Below, piece after piece: positions 41,738-59,743 of a stretch of 64,000 bases of DNA; position 1 is the stretch's first letter, and each line of letters starts with the position of its first letter. The position numbers and the translations under genes are program-made. The notes under the pieces are model-generated. The model was not told the origin of the DNA and ran no database searches. It worked only from the letters and a program-made list of their open reading frames with translations. Source of the DNA: Massilia sp. H-1 (GTDB taxonomy: Bacteria > Pseudomonadota > Gammaproteobacteria > Burkholderiales > Burkholderiaceae_D); the NCBI GenBank assembly GCA_024703915.1, contig CP087969.1, positions 2,852,001 to 2,916,000 on the forward strand. The letters are read 5' to 3'.

Positions 41738-41908
41738 ATGAAAAGTAACTACAGCAACACCGCGCAACTCAAAGACCTGATGACCGTACCACCGATGACC
41801 GCCGCCCAGCATGCAGAAGTGATGCGCAAGCGAATCGCCCACCGCAGAATGGTCGAGGAAGCGAAAGAACTGAAGAAAGCCGATACCTGGCAGTTTGAAA
41901 AGCGTTAA
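41738..41908 (+). CDS. Small conserved-looking protein, 56 residues
   Basis: Intact 57-codon frame starting MKSNYSNTAQLKDLMTVPPM and ending TWQFEKR. Predicted helical and highly charged, with a Lys/Glu/Arg-rich second half (RMVEEAKELKKAD). A CGAGGA sequence lies 11 bp before ATG. Codon use matches neighbouring genes, and its frame is unbroken. No family recognised. Followed by the convergent ubiX gene after 57 bp. Confidence 0.6.
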   Translation: MKSNYSNTAQLKDLMTVPPMTAAQHAEVMRKRIAHRRMVEEAKELKKADTWQFEKR

Positions 41909-41965
41909 GACGGGTAGCGGTGCTCAGGCAGCAGCTTACTGGCAAGCGATGGTGGACCTGTCACC

Positions 41966-42561
41966 CTACGCATCCGGGCCTGGTTTCATGCTTAGGCCCA
42001 GCGCAGCGCGAGCGCATGCTCGATGCCGAACAAATCGATCACACGGCCCACCGTGTGATCCACCATCTCCTCGATGCTCGTCTAGGCCGGTGGTAAAAAC
42101 TCGGCAGCGGCGGGAACACCACGCCCCCCATTTCCGTGACCAGGGTCATATTGCGCAGGTGCGCCAGATTGAATGGCGTTTCGCGCACCATCAGCACCAG
42201 TGATGGCGCTCCTTGAGGACCACGTCGGCCGCGCGATCAGGTTGTCCGACAGGCCGTGCGCCACCGAGGCCAGCGTTTTCATTGAGCAGGGGGCGATGAC
42301 CATGCCATCGGACTGGAACGACCCGCTGGCGATCGATGCGCCGATGTCGCGGTTCTTGTGCACCACATGGGCCATGGCCTCGACGTCGCGCCGGGCCAGG
42401 TCGACTTCCTGGTGCAGGGTGAGGGCCGCGGCATCCGAGACCACGAGGTGGGTCTCGATGCCGGGCGTATTGGACAGCTGCTGCAGCAGTCGCACGCCAT
42501 ACACGGCGCCGGTGGCGCCGGTGATGGCGACGATGATCCGCCGCGGGCGAAGATCAGGCAT
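41966..42561 (-). CDS. ubiX: Flavin prenyltransferase UbiX
   Basis: Makes prenylated FMN from FMN and dimethylallyl phosphate, the cofactor of UbiD-type decarboxylases in ubiquinone synthesis. About 197 residues. [50 protein letters not shown], then after frame shift near 42200 the [13 protein letters not shown] region, [11 protein letters not shown] and [17 protein letters not shown]. Breaks near 42080 (CCTAGAC) and 41990 (GCCTAAGC for GCCGGC) reach the stop at 41966. Its start overlaps the end of grxD by 8 bp. ubiD is not in the window. Confidence 0.92.
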
Positions 42562-42867
42562 CGAGCAGGGCTTTGAGTTCGCCCGATTCGAACATTTCGT
42601 TCATGATGTCGGAGCCGCCGATGAATTCACCCTTCACGTAGAGCTGGGGAATGGTCGGCCAGTTCGAGTAGTCCTTGATGCCCTGGCGGACTTCCAGGAT
42701 CTTCCAGCACGTTGACGGTGGCGATGTTCTCGACGCCGCAGGCTTTCAGGATTTGGATGGCACGGCCGGAAAAGCCGCATTGCAGGGAACTGGGCGGTGC
42801 CCTTCATGAACAGCACCACAGGGGTGGTGGACACGGTTTCCTTGATCCAGGTTTGTACGTCGCTCAT
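42554..42867 (-). CDS. grxD: Monothiol glutaredoxin (CGFS type)
   Basis: Binds and transfers 2Fe-2S clusters with glutathione. About 103 residues: [28 protein letters not shown], then after removal of one base near 42787 [17 protein letters not shown] with the CGFS active site, [20 protein letters not shown] after a second shift near 42705, and [29 protein letters not shown]. Neighbour of tex and ubiX on the same strand. Normal length. Confidence 0.93.
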
Positions 42868-42910
42868 GGCTTGCCTCAGTGGGTAAATTGATTAATGGCG
42901 TCATTTTATA

Positions 42911-42949
42911 AGAAAACCGACGTGCAAGCGCAAAGCGCCCGCACGTCGC
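42911..42949 (-). terminator. Rho-independent terminator of the tex-GNAT unit
   Basis: Read on the reverse strand, CGACGTGC and GCACGTCG pair over 8 bp around a 15-nt G/C-rich loop and are followed by GTTTTCTTAT. Sits 35 bp after the GNAT stop and before grxD, so grxD needs its own promoter. Confidence 0.7.
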
Positions 42950-42983
42950 CCTCGGAGGGCGGCGGTGCGAGGGCGATGTTGGT

Positions 42984-43413
42984 TTAGTTGAAGGTTTTCC
43001 GGAAGCAGACGGCTTCAGGGGCGGCCAAGGTACTGGCCGTAGTTGGACATCACTTCATACCCGTGCTTCAGGTAGAAATCGACGGCGCGCGTGTTCACTT
43101 TGCGCGTCTCCAGCCATAGTTCCGGATAGCCCTGGCCCTCCAGGTGCCGCAGAATCCCCGCACCCACACCCCGCGTCCCCGGCCGCGCATACATGCGCTT
43201 GATCTCGCCCACCCCGTCGGCCAGCGGGCGCACGGCGCCGCAGCCGAGCAGCGTGCCGTCAGCGGCGCGCGCCACCACGAACAGCAGGCCCGCGTCATCA
43301 GCGGCGAACGAGGCCTTGCCGCTCGAACCGGTGATCGCCGCCAGCGTCGCCGACAATTCTTCCATCAGCACCTGCGCGTCCAGGCTTCCCGGGTCGCAGG
43401 CGCTGATCTCCAC
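42984..43413 (-). CDS. GNAT-family N-acetyltransferase
   Basis: About 142 residues from a GTG at 43413, 2 bp after the tex stop. Motifs: LLFVVARAADGTLLGCGAVRPLADGVGEIKRMY, acetyl-CoA loop ARPGTRGVGAGILRHLE, and WLETRKVNTRAVDFYLKHGYE. One C too many in a C-run near 43017 truncates it; removing it gives the tail YLGRPEAVCFRKTFN and a stop at 42984. Related to proteins acting on amino groups of small molecules; substrate unknown. Cotranscribed with tex. Confidence 0.85.
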
Positions 43414-43415
43414 GC

Positions 43416-45771
<2,356 letters not shown>

Positions 45772-46008
45772 GGGGAACATCCTTCGAGTCAAGCCCGGAA
45801 TGATACGCAATCGCCGCGATTGCGCCAGTCTTGACAGCACCCCGGTCGTGTGCAGGCGGGGTAGTTGCCGTAAAGAATCTCACTTGTTGTTGATATGCAT
45901 TTATTCGATCAGGGTTGCCAGGCTGAGTGCGAAAGAGAACAGAACACAAACCGGCCTTTGTCGGATAATATCGAGTGTTATCGTTTTCGATACTGCCCTG
46001 ACAGAAAC

Positions 46009-49000
46009 AATGCACACGACGGATTTAACGCGCACGAAACCCGCGAAGGAAAACCAGCAACGCCGACGGCGCCGCAAGCCGCCCCGGCGCCAGCCCTGTC
46101 TGCACCGATCGCCAGCTGGCTGCAGCGGGTCGAGGCGGCAGCGCATCCCCAGCCCAAGCTGGATCTCGAGGTCAAAGACCCGAAGATTGCTCAGTATAAA
46201 TTCGTGTATGTGCTGGCCCCGACCAGCGGCGGCCGCCATGTTGCCTTATGTTTGTGCAAGGCGCGCCTGAAAACCAATGGCGAAGTGGCCGCGGCCAGCC
46301 CGGTGAGCGAAGTGTTTTCGCTGCTGTCGGCCCCGCCCGCCTATCTGGAAGGCGATGACGAAGACCTGGTTCGTTTCTTCATAGCAATGCGCAGCGGCGC
46401 GGCCTCGCAAGGCGGCAGCGCGACCGAGCCCAAGGGCAAAGTCGGCGCCATCCTGCTCGAGATGCTGCTGCAACAAGACAAACTCTTGTGGGCCAATTCC
46501 TGGGCCGACATGGCCAACGGCCTGATCTACCCCCTGCAGCACGGTCCGGTGCGCGCCGCCAATCTGGTCTGGCGCGACGAAGGCCGTACCGCCAAACTCG
46601 GCTGGCAGGTGGAAGCGCCCAAGGGCGCCACCCACAGCGGCGCCGACCAGATCGACTACATGCTGCCGACCGATCCGCCGTGGTACATCGACAATCTGTC
46701 CTGCAGGGCGCTCGCGCTCAACCGCGGCGGGGTCGATATTTCCCTGGCCGACCTGCAGGCGCTGGTGGCCCAGGCCCCGGCGCTGACCGGCAGCGACAAG
46801 AAACGCGTTTCCCAGCTCTTGCTCGCGCATGGCTTGCAGCAACTGATGCCGCTGCCGCAGCCGCTGACCCAGCGCATGCGCGACGACGTCAAGCCGCGTC
46901 CCCACTTGCTGCTCGACAGCGTGCAACTGGCGGACGGCACGCTTCCAGCGCTGGCATGATTACGCCGTCATTTCCTTCGATTACGACGGCGAGCGCGTCT
47001 CCTTCGACCCGGCCCAGCGCGTGGTGCGCCAGATCGGCGACGTCACCGAAGTGATCGCGCGCGATGGTGCCGCCGAAGAGGCTGCGCTCGAGCAACTGAC
47101 CCAGCTGGGCTTCCGCAAACCGCAAACGCCGCCGCTCAACGGCCTGGCTAAGCGCCCTGCAGCTGGAAAGCCAGGCGCACTGGCTGCGCTTTGCCGAAGG
47201 CGAGCTCGACGGCCTGAGCGATTCCGACTGGCATGTTCAAAAATCGAATAAATACCGCTACGACGTGGTCGCCGTGGAAGAGTGGTACGCCGAGATCGAC
47301 GAGCTAGGCCGAAGCGGGCAATGCCTGGTTCGAACTGGAACTGGGCATCGTGGTGGCGCAAAAACGCGTGCCGCTGCTGCCGGTGCTGGTGCAGCTGATC
47401 CGCAGCGCGCCGACCGATTTCAATCCCGACGTGCTGGCCGCCCACGCCGACGTGGACCAGATGCTGGCCACCCTGCCCGACGGCGTGCGGGTCGCCTTGC
47501 CATGGGGACGGCTCAAGCCCATCCTCAGCACCCTGGGCGAACTGTATTTCAGCGAAAAGATCAAAAACAAGGTCCGCCTGTCGACGCTCGACGCCTACCG
47601 CCTCGAAGAACTGGCGCGCGGCACCGAACTGAACTGGTTCGGCGGCGAAAAGCTGCGCGAAACGGGCCGCAAGCTCAGCATGTTCGGCTCGGTGCAGAAG
47701 GTGGCGCCATGCATGGCTTTGCAGGCAACGCTGCGCGACTACCAGCTCGACGGCCTGGCCTGGATGCAATTTCTGCGCGAGTACGACCTGGCTTAAGCAT
47801 CCTGGCCGATGACATGGGGCTGGGCAAAACTGTGCAAACCCTGGCCCACATCCTGATCGAAAAGAGGCAGGGCGCCTGACCGCGCTTGGCGCTCGTGATC
47901 GCCCCCACCAGCCTGATGACCAACTGGCAGGACGAGGCCGCGCTTCGCGCCGGGCTTGCGCGTGCTCCTGCTGCAGGGCAAGGAGCGCCTGGAACAGTTC
48001 GACAAGATCGAAGAGTGCGACCTGATCCTGACCACCTACGCTGCTGCTGCCGCGCGACGAGGAAAAGCTGCGCGAACACGAATACCACCTGGTCATTCTG
48101 GACGAATCGCATTACATCAAGAACAACCGCTCCAAGGCGGCGCAAAGCGCGGGCTTGCTCAAGTCGCGCCACCGCCTGTGCCTGACCGGTACCCCGCTGG
48201 AAAACCACCTGGGCGAGCTGTGGTCGCAATTCCACTTCCTGCTGCCCGGCCTGCTGGGCGACGAGAAAACCTTCAATACGCAATTCCGCCATCCGATCGA
48301 ACGCCAGGACGATCCGCTGCGCTGTTCCCTGCTGAATCGCCGCATCCGCCCCTTCCTGCTGCGCCGTACCAAGGACAATGTGGCCAAGGAATTGCCGCCC
48401 AAGACGGAAATGGTGCGCAAGGTCGAACTGGTCGGCGCCCCAGCGCGACCTGTACGAAACCGTGCGCCTGGCGATGGACAAGAAAGTGCGCGACGAGATC
48501 GACAAGAAAGGCGTCGCCCGCAGCCAGATCGTCATTCTCGAAGCGCTGCTCAAGCTGCGCCAGGTGTGCTGCGATCCGCGCCTGGTGAAGACCCTGCCGT
48601 CGCGCAAGAAAGACAGCGGCTCGGCCAAACTGATCGATCTCATGCAAATGGTCGACGACTTGTTGGAAGAAGGCCGCAAGATCCTGGTGTTCTCGCAATT
48701 CACCAGTATGCTGGCCCTGATCCAGGAAGAGCTCGACGCGCGCCGCATTCCGTATGCGCTGCTGACCGGCGACACCAAGGACCGCGCCGCGCAAGTGGCG
48801 GCCTTCCAGCAGGGGGCGGTACCGATTTTCCTGATCAGCCTGAAGGCCGCGGCGTCGGCCTGAACCTGACCGCGGCCGATACCGTGATCCACTACGATCC
48901 GTGGTGGAACCCGGCCGCCGAAAACCAGGCCACCGACCGCGCCTGGCGCATCGGCCAGGACAAGCCGGTCTTCGTCTACAAGCTGATCGCCAAGGGCACG

Positions 49001-49135
49001 CTGGAAGAAAAAATCCAGCTGCTGCAACAGAAAAAATCGGACCTGGCGCAATCGATCCTGGCCGAAGGCGAAGCCCACAAGATGGCACTGACGCAGGAAG
49101 ATTTGCAGGCCATTTTCGCGCCGTTGGATGAGTAA
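46009..49135 (+). CDS. Snf2-family DNA helicase/ATPase
   Basis: About 1040 residues. N-terminal region of unknown fold (APIASWLQRVEAAAHPQPKLD onward), then the Snf2 motor: motif I ILADDMGLGKTVQTLAHIL, motif Ia VIAPTSLMTNW, motif II LVILDESHYIKN, motif III LCLTGTPLENHLGELWSQF, motif IV ILVFSQFTSMLALI, motif V GVGLNLTAADTVIHYDPWWNPA, motif VI TDRAWRIGQ. Motif II reads DESH rather than the commoner DEAQ/DEAH. Start is uncertain: ATG at 46009 plus a shift near 46065 joins the long frame. Breaks at 46945, 47146, 47303, 47788 (GCTTAAGC), 47870, 47950, 48050, 48440 and 48850. Confidence 0.88.
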
Positions 49136-49212
49136 ATTGCAACTCCCATAGTTTTTTGTACAACGGTGGCGATATACTGTGCTATCCCGCCCACGTTGTG
49201 AAAGGTTGCCTG

Positions 49213-50334
49213 ATGAGTCGTAGTGCCGGAGAACGCCAATCCCTCAACGGTACGGGCAGCATTGAACAATTCCGCGCCATCGCCGAGCTGCATGGCGACA
49301 TTGCCTGGATCGTTGACTGCGCCACCTGCCTGCCGATTTACCTGAGCCCCGGCGCGGCCGCGCTCACCGGCTACGATCTCGACGATATCCTTGCCCATTT
49401 CCAGGCTTAGCCAGACCAAGGGACCGCTGGCGCTGCTGTGCGGCGGGCTGCCCGAACGCTTGCGCCGCTTTGCCGATGGCGACAGTTCAGCGCTGCGCAT
49501 GCTGCGCCGCTTTGATCTTGCACTGGCGGACGGACGCAGCGTGCCGGTCGAAGTCGTGTCGACCATCTTGCTCGACGACAGCGGTGTGGCGCACTCGGTG
49601 GTCGGCACCATTCGCGACGTCAGCGCCGCGCGAGCAGGCAGGCCGAGCGCCAGCGCAAGTTCACCAGCATGCTCAACCACGAATTCCGCACCCCCTGTCG
49701 ACCATCGACGGCGCCATTCAGCGCCTCGAATCGACCTCGGCCGCGGCCGACGAGGCGACCCGCCAGCGCTATCGCAAGATCCAGACGGCGGTCGACCGCC
49801 TGATTGGCATGATGGACGAATACCTGTCGCCGGAACGGATGGCCGAAGCCGGCGCCTCGCGTCCCGCCGACGCGGCCTCGCCCGCCGCCTTGCTGCAAGA
49901 GGCGGCCGAGCTGGCCCGCGCCGCCGGACGCACTGTCAGCGTGGAAATCGGCAGCTTGCTTAGCCACGCTGCGCTGCCAGCCGAGCGGCTTGCGGCTGGC
50001 GCTCAAGGTCCTGGTCGACAATGCACTCCAGTATTCGCCGCCCGAAGCCCCGCTCGTGTTCAGCCGAGCATGCGGGCCGACGGCGGCACGCTGTTGCTTT
50101 TACGGGACGGTGGCAGTGGCGTGCCGCAAGATGAACTGGCGGCCATTTTCGGCAAGCGCGTACGCGGCACGAATGCGGTCGGACAGGGCTCCGGCCTCGG
50201 TTTGTACATGGCCCGTTCCGTCATTGAGGTGCATGGTGGCAATATCAGCGCGAAGAAATGTGGCGCCTTTGGGTGCCGAATTCAGAATCTGGTTGCCTGC
50301 GCAGGGTGGAACGGGGAAAAGTGTTGCATCCTAA
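49213..50334 (+). CDS. PAS-domain sensor histidine kinase, soluble
   Basis: About 375 residues. N-terminal PAS-like domain (GDIAWIVDCATCLPIYLSPGAAALTGYD; then VPVEVVSTILLDDSGVAHSVVGTIRDV), H-box FTSMLNHEFRTPLSTIDGAIQ, N-box KVLVDNALQYSPPEAPL, G-boxes RDGGSGVPQDELAAIFG and GQGSGLGLYMARSVIEVHGG. No transmembrane segment, so the signal is cytoplasmic. Breaks at 49408 and 49957 repair with GCCGGC; 49630, 49695, 50000, 50060 and 50262 are other indels. Forms a pair with the response regulator gene 106 bp downstream. Confidence 0.88.
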
Positions 50335-50440
50335 GTGAGCAACTGTGATAATTCCGCTAATGGCAGCAAGGGTAGGCACCGCGATTTTTCTCGAAAAATC
50401 ACAGCTCCGGGTTCACGAATCAAAGAAAATTGGCCAACCC

Positions 50441-51113
50441 ATGACTCAAATTTTAATTGTAGAAGACAACAGCGATTACGCTGGTGACATGGCGGAGTTC
50501 CTGACGGAACTTGACCATGAAGTTACCATTGCCACCACCATGCCGCATGAAATGTGGGCTGCGCTCACCAAAACGCCAGCGGCCGTCGTCGTACTCGATC
50601 TGGGATTGCCAGACGAGGATGGCTTCAATGTCATTCCGCGTATGCGCCAACTGTATCCTGAAATTGGACTACTGGTACTTACCGGCCGCGTCGCGTTCGA
50701 CAACCGTATCCTGGGTCTGCGCCTGGGCGCCGACCACTATCTCACCAAGCCGATCAAGTTCCCGGAACTGGCCGCCCACATCGAAGCGCTGGACCGCCGC
50801 GTGCGTCCGCCCGAGCCAAGCACGCCGCAGCCAAGCAAGTGGACGCTGAAAGTAAGCGCTCGCCAACTTGAGTTGATGGGGTCCGTGATCGACCTGACCG
50901 AGAAGGAATGCAACTTCCTGCACCTGCTCACGATCAATACCCGGCCAGTACCGCGCCAGGTGATCGTGGCCTAAGCATGGGCGGCGAGGATCCGGACGCC
51001 AGCCGCCGGGTGGACATGCTGGTTTACCGTCTGCGCAAAAAGCGCGCAGCGGCCTGGGCCAGGATTTGCCGCTGCGCAGCGCCTACGGCGAGGGTTACAG
51101 CCTGTCAGGCTAG
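50441..51113 (+). CDS. OmpR/PhoB-type response regulator
   Basis: About 223 residues. Receiver domain MTQILIVEDNSDYAGDMAEFL with phospho-acceptor Asp in VVVLDLGLPDEDGF, Thr in LVLTGR and Lys in YLTKPIKF. Winged-helix output domain SARQLELMGSVIDLTEKECNFLHLL, then VDMLVYRLRKK and AYGEGYSL. Break at 50972 (GCCTAAGC; gives VIVAGMGGEDPDA) and about 51045. The final word GTCAGGCTAGGC may hide another scar, so the last residues are uncertain. Partner of the upstream kinase. Confidence 0.9.
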
Positions 51114-51150
51114 GCTTCACGCTGTCGTAAGCAGCAAATAGGGACAGAGT

Positions 51151-51228
51151 CGATCGCCAAAACGGCGATCGGCAAAATAAAGAGGGACAGGTCGGGCGCG
51201 ATTCGCTAGAATCGACGTTCCCCTGTCC
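51151..51228. repeat. REP-like hairpins directly before the RAYT gene
   Basis: Two perfect short hairpins: CGATCGCC-AAAAC-GGCGATCG (51151-51171) and CGATTC-GCTA-GAATCG (51199-51214). The second is enclosed by GGACAGG (51185-51191) and CCTGTCC (51222-51228). Nested hairpins just before a REP-associated transposase gene are the usual substrate arrangement. TAGAAT in the second hairpin could also be a -10 box for the transposase gene. Confidence 0.6.
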
Positions 51229-51239
51229 TTTTTACGTCC

Positions 51240-51941
51240 ATGGCCCGCCTTCCCCGTCTTGTCGTCGCAAATTTCCCTCACCACATCATCCAGTCGGGCA
51301 ATAACGACCAGCTGATTTTCCGTGAAGACGAGGATTTTCAGCGTTTTCTGGGCTGGCTGAAGGAAAGCGCCAAGGAATTCAAGGTGGCGATTCATGCCTA
51401 CGTGCTGCTGCCCGACCACTTGCACCTGCTGGCCACGCCCGCGACCCTGGAAGGCCTGGCCCAGATGATGCAGCGGGTCGGCCGTTACTATGTGCCCTGG
51501 TATAACGCCAAGTATGAGCGCAGCGGCGGCCTGTTCCAGGGCCGCTTCAAGACCTCGCTGATCGATCCGGAAAAGTATTTCATGGTCGTCAGCCGCTATA
51601 TTGAAGCCAACGCGGTCCGCAATCAGCTCGTTTCCGACCCGCTCGACTACCCCTGGTCGAGCTATCCGCACCATGCTTAGGCGTCAAGCCGGACGCAGTG
51701 ATCACCGATCATGCCCTGTTCTGGGCGCTCGGCAACACCCCCTTCCAGCGCGAAGCTGCCTATATAGAACTGGTAGCCCTCGCTGAGCCAGGCGGAAATG
51801 GAAACCGTGGACGCGGCCGTGCTCAAGGGCTGGCCGCTGGGCTCGGACAAGTTCAAGGCCGAACTGCAACAGCGCGCAAAGCGCCAGGTATTGCCTGCCA
51901 AGCGGGGACGCCCCTTTAAGAAGCTGCCGGAAGCGAGCTGA
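51240..51941 (+). CDS. REP-associated tyrosine transposase (RAYT, Y1_Tnp-like)
   Basis: About 233 residues. Y1/HUH features: MARLPRLVVANFPHHIIQSGNNDQLIF, the HUH-like motif LLPDHLHLLATP (HLH), a Tyr-containing helix YYVPWYNAKYERSGGLFQGRFK, and PEKYFMVVSRYIEANAVRN with DPLDYPWSSYPHH. C-terminal extension basic (LQQRAKRQVLPAKRGRPFKKL). One break at 51675 (GCTTAGGC; GCCGGC gives HHAGVKPDAV) and one near 51785. RAYTs are single-copy relatives of IS200/IS605 transposases that process REP hairpins. Located between a two-component pair and gltB. Confidence 0.88.
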
Positions 51942-52058
51942 AACCGCCTTTCCAGGGCGCTTACTGCGCTTCCTTGCGCCTCCGTTTCACTATGTCCCCA
52001 TTTAATTTTTCAAGCGACGCGATCTGAATTAATTCGACTCCGACCCTAATTAATCTTG

Positions 52059-52088
52059 TTGACGCTTTCTGCTGCATTGCACTAATCT
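52059..52088 (+). promoter_or_regulatory. Candidate sigma-70 promoter of gltBD
   Basis: TTGACG (52059-52064) and TAATCT (52083-52088) are 18 bp apart, 35 bp before the gltB start at 52123. Upstream bases are AT-rich with AATTAATT direct repeats (52028 and 52047). Fit to consensus is moderate. Confidence 0.4.
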
Positions 52089-52122
52089 TGAGTTTCGACT
52101 TCAAAAGCTGTGGAGAAAACGC

Positions 52123-56839
<4,717 letters not shown>

Positions 56840-56869
56840 GTGCGCAACAGAGAATAAAAGGAAAACATC

Positions 56870-58339
<1,470 letters not shown>

Positions 58340-58360
58340 AAAACATTGCAAGCTCAATCA

Positions 58361-58410
58361 GGGGTCAGACCTCAATTCCGCAACTAGTTGCAGAATTGAG
58401 GTCTGACCCC
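58361..58410. repeat. 50-bp palindrome with GGGGTCAGACCTCAATTC arms
   Basis: Arms of 18 bp plus the inner palindrome GCAACTAGTTGC give a 50-bp symmetrical element with a single mismatched pair (C58379 opposite A58392). It lies 21 bp after gltD, in the convergent gap with the VWA gene, and can act as a transcription stop for both. Outer bases GGGGTCAG match the element at 25287. Confidence 0.88.
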
Positions 58411-58420
58411 GATTGTGCAA

Positions 58421-59583
58421 TTACTTGATTTGTTTTGCGAGGCGCGGCCGAGACGGCGGCATCGAATGCGCCTTTGCTGCTGCGCTCGCTTCGTTGTTGC
58501 GCAAGGTATTGCTCGCGCTTTTTCGACAGCACGACTATGCGCTCGCGCAATTCCTTGCGTTGCCCCACCGCCTTGTCCAGCGCGGCTTGCCGTTGCAGCC
58601 GGCGGGCAGGCTGCGCAGGGTGTCCGGCAGTTCGGCGTCGGCAATTTTTGGCAAGGCCACCGTGCCTGCTTCAGCCTGCTGCACCAGATCGCTTTCGTCA
58701 TACGCCCTGGCGTTGAGCGCCTTGTTCAGCGCGCGGTCCGCCTTGGCTGCCGCCGGGGCCGCCGCCACCACCCGCGATTCCATCGCAATCTGGGCCGACT
58801 GGCTCGCGCGCCGCTTGTCGGTCGCGCCATACGCCATGTAGGTCGCGCCCATCTGTTCCCCCAGCTGCGCCAGTTCCTGGTCGTAAGGCGTCACCAGCAC
58901 TTCGACCCCGCCGTCCTGGGCGATTGCGAAGTATTCGCCGTTGCCGTTCTGCGCGACATTGAGCCAGGCGTTGCGGGTCGAGGGATTGTCGCCGCACTGA
59001 ATCGTGTTGACCACGATGCCGCGCCGGGCGGCGTTGCGCGCTGGTGTCGGTGGCCGAGCATGTTGCGGTAGTCGTCGTGCGGCGGCGCGTCGCCCACCAG
59101 GAAGATGATCTGCGAGGTGTTCGAGCCCGGCGCCGACCAGCCGCCCAGCCGGACCGCTTCGGCCATGGCGCTGCGCACGTCTTCGGGCGTGTCGCCCCCG
59201 CCCTGGGCCTGGAAGCTCATCAGCTGCGAATACACGGTGTCCAGATTGGCGCTCAGCGGCGTGACGCGCGTGACGTAGTTGTCGCCGCGGTCGCGGTAAG
59301 CCACCAGGCCGACCCGGATCGTGGCGCCGCCCAAGCTGCGCTGTTGCAAGAGATCGTTGACGATGCCCCAGATCTTCGCCTTCGCCCCTTCCAGCATGCC
59401 GCCCATGGAGCCGGTTGTGTCGAGCACAAACATCAATTCGATGGTGGCCTGCCGTCCAGGCAAGCTTTGCGCCTGGTTGGGCGCCACCGGCGGCGCGGCG
59501 AACTGGGTGGCGTGGGCGGGCAGGCTGGCCAGTCCGGCCAGGATCAGGGCGGCAAACAAGGCAGGGTAGCGTCGGGTGTTCAT
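58421..59583 (-). CDS. Exported von Willebrand factor A domain protein
   Basis: About 388 residues. Signal peptide [28 protein letters not shown] domain with the metal-site start [14 protein letters not shown] (DxTxS variant DTTGS), [15 protein letters not shown], and [15 protein letters not shown]; then [19 protein letters not shown] and [22 protein letters not shown]-terminal charged helix ([21 protein letters not shown]) ending AKQIK. Breaks near 59042, 58565 and 58450. Metal-dependent protein binding at the envelope or outside the cell is likely. No MoxR partner gene nearby. Confidence 0.85.
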
Positions 59584-59699
59584 CATGGTCTCCGTAGGTG
59601 GGCACGCACCTGCGGGCCCTTTCCTTGAAACGGGGCACCTCGGCTGACGGGGTTGTGCGATCTTGTAACAAGATGTTGGATTGGGCCGGAGGAAATAAA

Positions 59700-59723
59700 A
59701 AAGCCGCGTCGAAACGCGGCTTT
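59700..59723 (-). terminator. Rho-independent terminator (reverse strand)
   Basis: AAAGCCGCGT-CGAA-ACGCGGCTTT is a perfect 10-bp stem; on the reverse strand it is followed by TTTATTTCC. It lies 20 bp after the stop of the large lipoprotein gene. Confidence 0.85.
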
Positions 59724-59743
59724 GTTCAGCAAGCATGCGGCCC

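Noticed and set aside
41895..42203. Forward frame of about 100 codons over ubiX
   Set aside because: It is antisense to the conserved UbiX C-terminus ([19 protein letters not shown]), which explains the region fully.
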